The notes beneath the pieces are model-generated. The model saw only the letters and a program-made list of their open reading frames with translations, was not told the origin of the DNA and made no database searches. Positions 61,030 through 64,000 of a stretch of DNA of 64,000 nt are shown one piece after another. Position numbers and translations under genes: made by a program. The number at the start of each line of letters is the position of its first letter. The stretch's first letter is position 1. The DNA comes from Saltatorellus ferox. Lineage in GTDB: Bacteria; Planctomycetota; UBA1135; GCA-002686595. The stretch is from positions 3,038,001 through 3,102,000 of the forward strand of contig CP036434.1 in NCBI GenBank assembly GCA_007751475.1, read 5' to 3'.

Positions 61030-63228
61030 CTAGGGCAGGAACCTGGCGCGGAGCGCGTTCGACGCATTCGACCCTGCGGGACTGCCGACGTCGCGGTACC
61101 AGAGCTGGAAGCGCACCGTCGCGCCCGCCGTGATCGCATTCGGTCCGGACGAGGCGGGTGGGGCCGCCAGGTCCACGTCCCATGTGCCGCTGCCGGTTCC
61201 ATCGAAGAACGTCGGCGCGGGTGCGCGCTGGAGCGTTCCCCCGATGCAGAGCCGGCCGTCTCCGAGCGGCGCATCCGCTTCGGCGAAGCCGTAGAAGAAG
61301 AGGCCCGCACCGTTCGGGATCGCCTGATCGACGCTGAGGACGAAGTCGTTCCGTCCGATGCTGGTCGTTCCCGACGAGCGGAGTCGCGCACCCAGGCCTG
61401 TGGTGTTGGGTGTGCTCGTGCAGAAAGCTTCGACCGCGTACACGTCGAGGATACGGGTGCTGGCCTGGAGATCGACGGGACCGATCGCGACGTCGCCGCT
61501 GGAAACGCTCACCATGTCGGGGGCGAGGACAAGGCCGTCGAGGACCGCGGTCGCGCCGACGACGTCGGGTCCGACCTCGAGCCGAACCCTCGGAGTGGAA
61601 CTCTCGGCGGTGACGTCCAGGGCAGGATCGTAGGCCGAGTCGGCCAGGGGAGCGAGCACCACGCTGAGCGGCGACTGCGCCGTGAGCGCGAGACCCGCGC
61701 GGTCAAGATCGAAGCCGATCTCGCCGGCGCGAGCGACCTCGGCGTGGAGCGCGTTCGCGGCAGCGTCTCTCGTGACGCGAACGGCGGCGGGCTCGGCGCT
61801 CCACGGAGCGCTGGTGAGGAGTTCGGCCCAGAAGGCGCGCCGATGCTCGTCCTCGTAGGTCTTGAAGACGATCTTCTCCGGACTGTGAACCAGCGTACGT
61901 CGCTCGAAGAAATCGTAGACGCCCAGGAGGTCGCCGGGGTTCAGCGGATCCGCGGTGCCGAAGAGGCCCGCCTGGGCCGGCGTTCCGGAGAGCCAGCGGT
62001 TGTCGCTGAAATGGCCGACGGGCGTGAACAGGTAGGCCCAGTCGTAGCCGTCCGGCTCGTTCGCGTGCAGCTCGGTGAGCGTCGGAGTATGCCCGAAGCA
62101 GAAGGTCGAGGTGCCATGGCACGCGTCGAAGGACGCATCGGTCGTGACGTGCCAGCCGTGCAGGTACTCGGACTCGGAGGTCGTGTTGCTGGCCACCGTG
62201 TCGTTTAGCCCGTGAGCGTGGTGGACGGGGATGTTGAAGGCGTTCTCGAGCAGGAAGCGCCCGCTCGTGACTTTGACCATGGTGTCGACGCGCGGCGTCG
62301 AGCCAGGAACGCCGCCGACCATGCCGTTCTTGCACTCTTCGTTCTGGGGCCTGCGCACGTGGACTTCGAACATGTCCGTGGGCGCGCCCATCGGCGCGAT
62401 GGCCGCGAAGTAGTCCGGATTCTTCAGTCCGATCGCGTACGTGCCGCGTCCTCCCATGGAGAAGCCGGTGAGGTAGATCCGATCCCGATCGACCGGGTAC
62501 AGGGCCGCGATCCACTCGATCGCGTCGAAGATGTCCTGTTCGCCTGGCCCGACGTTCGGGTCAGGGTTGTTCACGTAGGCGCTGGAATTCGACCAGTCGC
62601 AGCCGAGCTGGGCGAGGCCCCACTCGCGACCATCGGGGGCGATGCCGATCCATCCGCGCGCGTCGAGTTCGGCCGCCATCGCACCGGAGATGCTGCCAAG
62701 GCCGCCGCCGCCGTGAAGGTGGCAAACGATCGGCACCGGCGGCCCGTTGGGGTCGAAGCCCGCCGGGAGCCAGAGCTTCGAGTCCATCGGCGTTCCGTCC
62801 ACGCTGGAGAAATACGTGAACTCCTGGAGCCCGGAGCCCGCGCCATCCACGGTCACGGTGACGCTGTCGAAGGCGGGCGTACAGGTGAAGCACTCGCGCG
62901 CTCGCGCGACCAGAGTATGGGGGCCCTGGCCGAGCGGACCCGTGTCCCAGTCGAAGGACCAGGAGTCCCGTCCCTGGGCGAGTCGCCACGGTCCACCGTC
63001 GACGGAGATGGCGACGCGGCCATTCATGAGCCCCGACGACGCTCCCGAGACCGTGATGACGCCGGACACGGTGTCTCCGGCGACCGGGTCCGAGATCGAG
63101 ACGGAGACGACCTGACCGGAGGCCGAGTTGAGCACCAGCAGGAACCCGCCGAGCCAGGAGGCTCCTGACCGGAGCTGCCGGGAGAGGGCCTGGGATCGCG
63201 AATCAGGGCGAATTTTGGGTGCTTTCAA
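61030..63228 (-). CDS. Secreted alpha/beta hydrolase (esterase/PHB depolymerase-like) with C-terminal domain
   Basis: The protein has 732 residues. An N-terminal signal segment (SWLGGFLLVLNSASG) is followed by an Ig-like domain (SISDPVAGDTVSGVITVSGA). The hydrolase domain has an oxyanion-type HLHGGGGLGS, the nucleophile elbow LTGFSMGGRGTYAIG and later His-containing turns (VHHAHGLNDTVASN and THE TPVGHFSDNRWL region). The last 125 residues or so (from FCTSTPNTTGLGARL to NALRARFLP) form a separate beta-rich domain seen at the end of many secreted planctomycete proteins, perhaps a sorting or surface-binding module. The substrate is unknown. RILDVY before this domain also occurs in the propeller protein. 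Confidence 0.75.
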   Translation of the reverse strand: MKAPKIRPDSRSQALSRQLRSGASWLGGFLLVLNSASGQVVSVSISDPVAGDTVSGVITVSGASSGLMNGRVAISVDGGPWRLAQGRDSWSFDWDTGPLGQGPHTLVARARECFTCTPAFDSVTVTVDGAGSGLQEFTYFSSVDGTPMDSKLWLPAGFDPNGPPVPIVCHLHGGGGLGSISGAMAAELDARGWIGIAPDGREWGLAQLGCDWSNSSAYVNNPDPNVGPGEQDIFDAIEWIAALYPVDRDRIYLTGFSMGGRGTYAIGLKNPDYFAAIAPMGAPTDMFEVHVRRPQNEECKNGMVGGVPGSTPRVDTMVKVTSGRFLLENAFNIPVHHAHGLNDTVASNTTSESEYLHGWHVTTDASFDACHGTSTFCFGHTPTLTELHANEPDGYDWAYLFTPVGHFSDNRWLSGTPAQAGLFGTADPLNPGDLLGVYDFFERRTLVHSPEKIVFKTYEDEHRRAFWAELLTSAPWSAEPAAVRVTRDAAANALHAEVARAGEIGFDLDRAGLALTAQSPLSVVLAPLADSAYDPALDVTAESSTPRVRLEVGPDVVGATAVLDGLVLAPDMVSVSSGDVAIGPVDLQASTRILDVYAVEAFCTSTPNTTGLGARLRSSGTTSIGRNDFVLSVDQAIPNGAGLFFYGFAEADAPLGDGRLCIGGTLQRAPAPTFFDGTGSGTWDVDLAAPPASSGPNAITAGATVRFQLWYRDVGSPAGSNASNALRARFLP

Positions 63229-63268
63229 GGCAGCAGGTGGCGGTAGAAGCTGGATGCGGACGATCCTG

Positions 63269-63280
63269 GAACCATGGTTC
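63269..63280. promoter_or_regulatory. 12-bp palindrome upstream of the esterase gene
   Basis: GAACCATGGTTC is a perfect palindrome 41 bp upstream of the esterase start, embedded in a larger GGAACC-N8-GGTTCC inverted repeat. It may be an operator or part of a hairpin after the MtfA-type gene. There is no T-run. Confidence 0.3.
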
Positions 63281-63388
63281 TGGTTCCGGGTTCCGATGCC
63301 TCACAGGATTCTCGCCACAGGCTGGACTGGAGCGCCGTGTGGTCCGCGCGCCGCCCGCCGCGGCTCACGCAGGAGCCAGGGTGCGGCA

Positions 63389-64000
63389 TCAGTCGTCGCC
63401 GCTGACCGGCGTCTGGCCGTAGAAGTCCACGAGGCAGCGGAACAGCTCTTCGTGGCGTTCGCGCATTCGCTCGGGCCGCTCGAAGAAGACCTCGGTCGCG
63501 ACCGCGAAGAACTCGGCCTCGTTGGTGGCGCCGTAGGAGCCGAGGAGCGTGCGTTTGCCGCGGTCGGTCGATTCCTTCAGACGCTCGTACTCGCGACCTG
63601 CCACTTCGACCCACGTGTCATAGGCCTGGCGGTTGCGCGCAGGCGGCGTGCCGTCCGCGTAGCCATCGATCATGTCGAGCTTGTGCGCGAACTCGTGGTA
63701 GATGACGTTGCGCCCGTCGTCATCGTTCGCCGCGCCCTGCCGGGTCGCTCGCCAAGAGAGAACGACCGGGCCGCGGAGCCACGCTTCGCCGAGGCGGTGG
63801 CTGTCACCCTCGCCGCGGACGCCAGGCCCTTTCATGGTCCCGTCGGGTGCGCTGTAGGTGCTGGGGAAGAGGTAGACCGTGCGGACGCCTCGGTAGGCAT
63901 CGTCGCCGAGGCCGAGGATCAGGCGGCAGGCCTGGGCCGCCACGCTAACGCGCATCTCGTCGGTCACTTCGAGGCCCGCGCGACCTTCCCAGTAGACCTG
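63389..64000 (-). CDS. MtfA-type zinc metallopeptidase, 5'-truncated by the window end
   Basis: The visible 203 residues match the M90/MtfA family: WEGRAGLEVTDEMRVSVAAQ, the zinc motif YHEFAHKLDMIDGYADG with HExxH, and the C-terminal LGSYGATNEAEFFAVATEVF, with the Glu that completes the site. The sequence is open to position 64000, so the N-terminus lies outside the window. In E. coli MtfA binds the glucose-PTS repressor Mlc and has aminopeptidase activity; the role in this organism is not known. The stop is at 63389-63391. Confidence 0.88.
   Translation of the reverse strand, partial: QVYWEGRAGLEVTDEMRVSVAAQACRLILGLGDDAYRGVRTVYLFPSTYSAPDGTMKGPGVRGEGDSHRLGEAWLRGPVVLSWRATRQGAANDDDGRNVIYHEFAHKLDMIDGYADGTPPARNRQAYDTWVEVAGREYERLKESTDRGKRTLLGSYGATNEAEFFAVATEVFFERPERMRERHEELFRCLVDFYGQTPVSGDD

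Overview
The window is GC-rich, gene-dense bacterial chromosome. It carries no rRNA, tRNA, phage or insertion-sequence genes that I can recognise. Several features suggest a planctomycete, perhaps from the lineages rich in secreted proteins: a membrane-anchored ECF sigma factor fused to carboxypeptidase-regulatory-like domains, a secreted hydrolase with a C-terminal domain of about 110 residues of a type I associate with that phylum, many translation starts preceded by pyrimidine-rich leaders without a Shine-Dalgarno sequence, and a cluster of Cys-rich/YHS secreted proteins. This assignment is inference, not proof.

Region 1 (1-23637) is an exopolysaccharide locus. It holds nucleotide-sugar genes (a truncated UDP-sugar epimerase, rmlA-, rmlD- and rmlB-type genes), export genes (Wza-like lipoprotein, Wzz-like co-polymerase, Wzy/ligase with a DUF5935-like start), an AsnB-type amidotransferase, a GT4 glycosyltransferase and a polysaccharide deacetylase. 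An opposite-strand operon follows: a degenerate histidine-kinase-like protein, a sigma-54 activator whose receiver lacks the phospho-Asp, and a 1505-residue TPR-type protein. Two tandem GT2 proteins (the second lacking its DxD) and a FemAB-like acyltransferase close the locus. At least five families match those that accompany exosortase A (XrtA) in other bacteria, yet no exosortase or PEP-CTERM protein is in the window.

Region 2 (23694-31507) is a tightly overlapping eight-gene cluster with a polyamine theme: S-adenosylmethionine decarboxylase, DUF4178 zinc-ribbon membrane protein, a small one-TM protein, DUF350, a membrane-embedded aminopropyltransferase, a Tat lipoprotein FAD amine-oxidase-like enzyme and two polytopic membrane proteins. 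A hipBA-type module with a perfect palindrome upstream and a strong terminator downstream follows (31635-33412).

Region 3 (33459-43606) is mostly housekeeping: a small lipoprotein, purL with a doubled PurS-like N-terminus, accA, an ECF sigma/anti-sigma pair, a TPR lipoprotein, an NFACT (RqcH-like) gene that seems to start at CTG, and ndk.

Region 4 (43789-55127) is a complete F1Fo ATP synthase operon (two AtpI-type genes, then a, c, b, delta, alpha, gamma, beta, epsilon) followed by aspS and infC. Subunit a has a His-rich tandem repeat. infC starts with TTG and is followed by a strong terminator.

Region 5 (55181-64000) encodes secreted proteins: a protein with four Cys repeats, a beta-propeller hydrolase-like protein whose gene contains a perfect 20-bp inverted repeat, the sigma/carboxypeptidase-like fusion, a YHS-domain protein, a secreted esterase-like protein and a truncated MtfA-type metallopeptidase.
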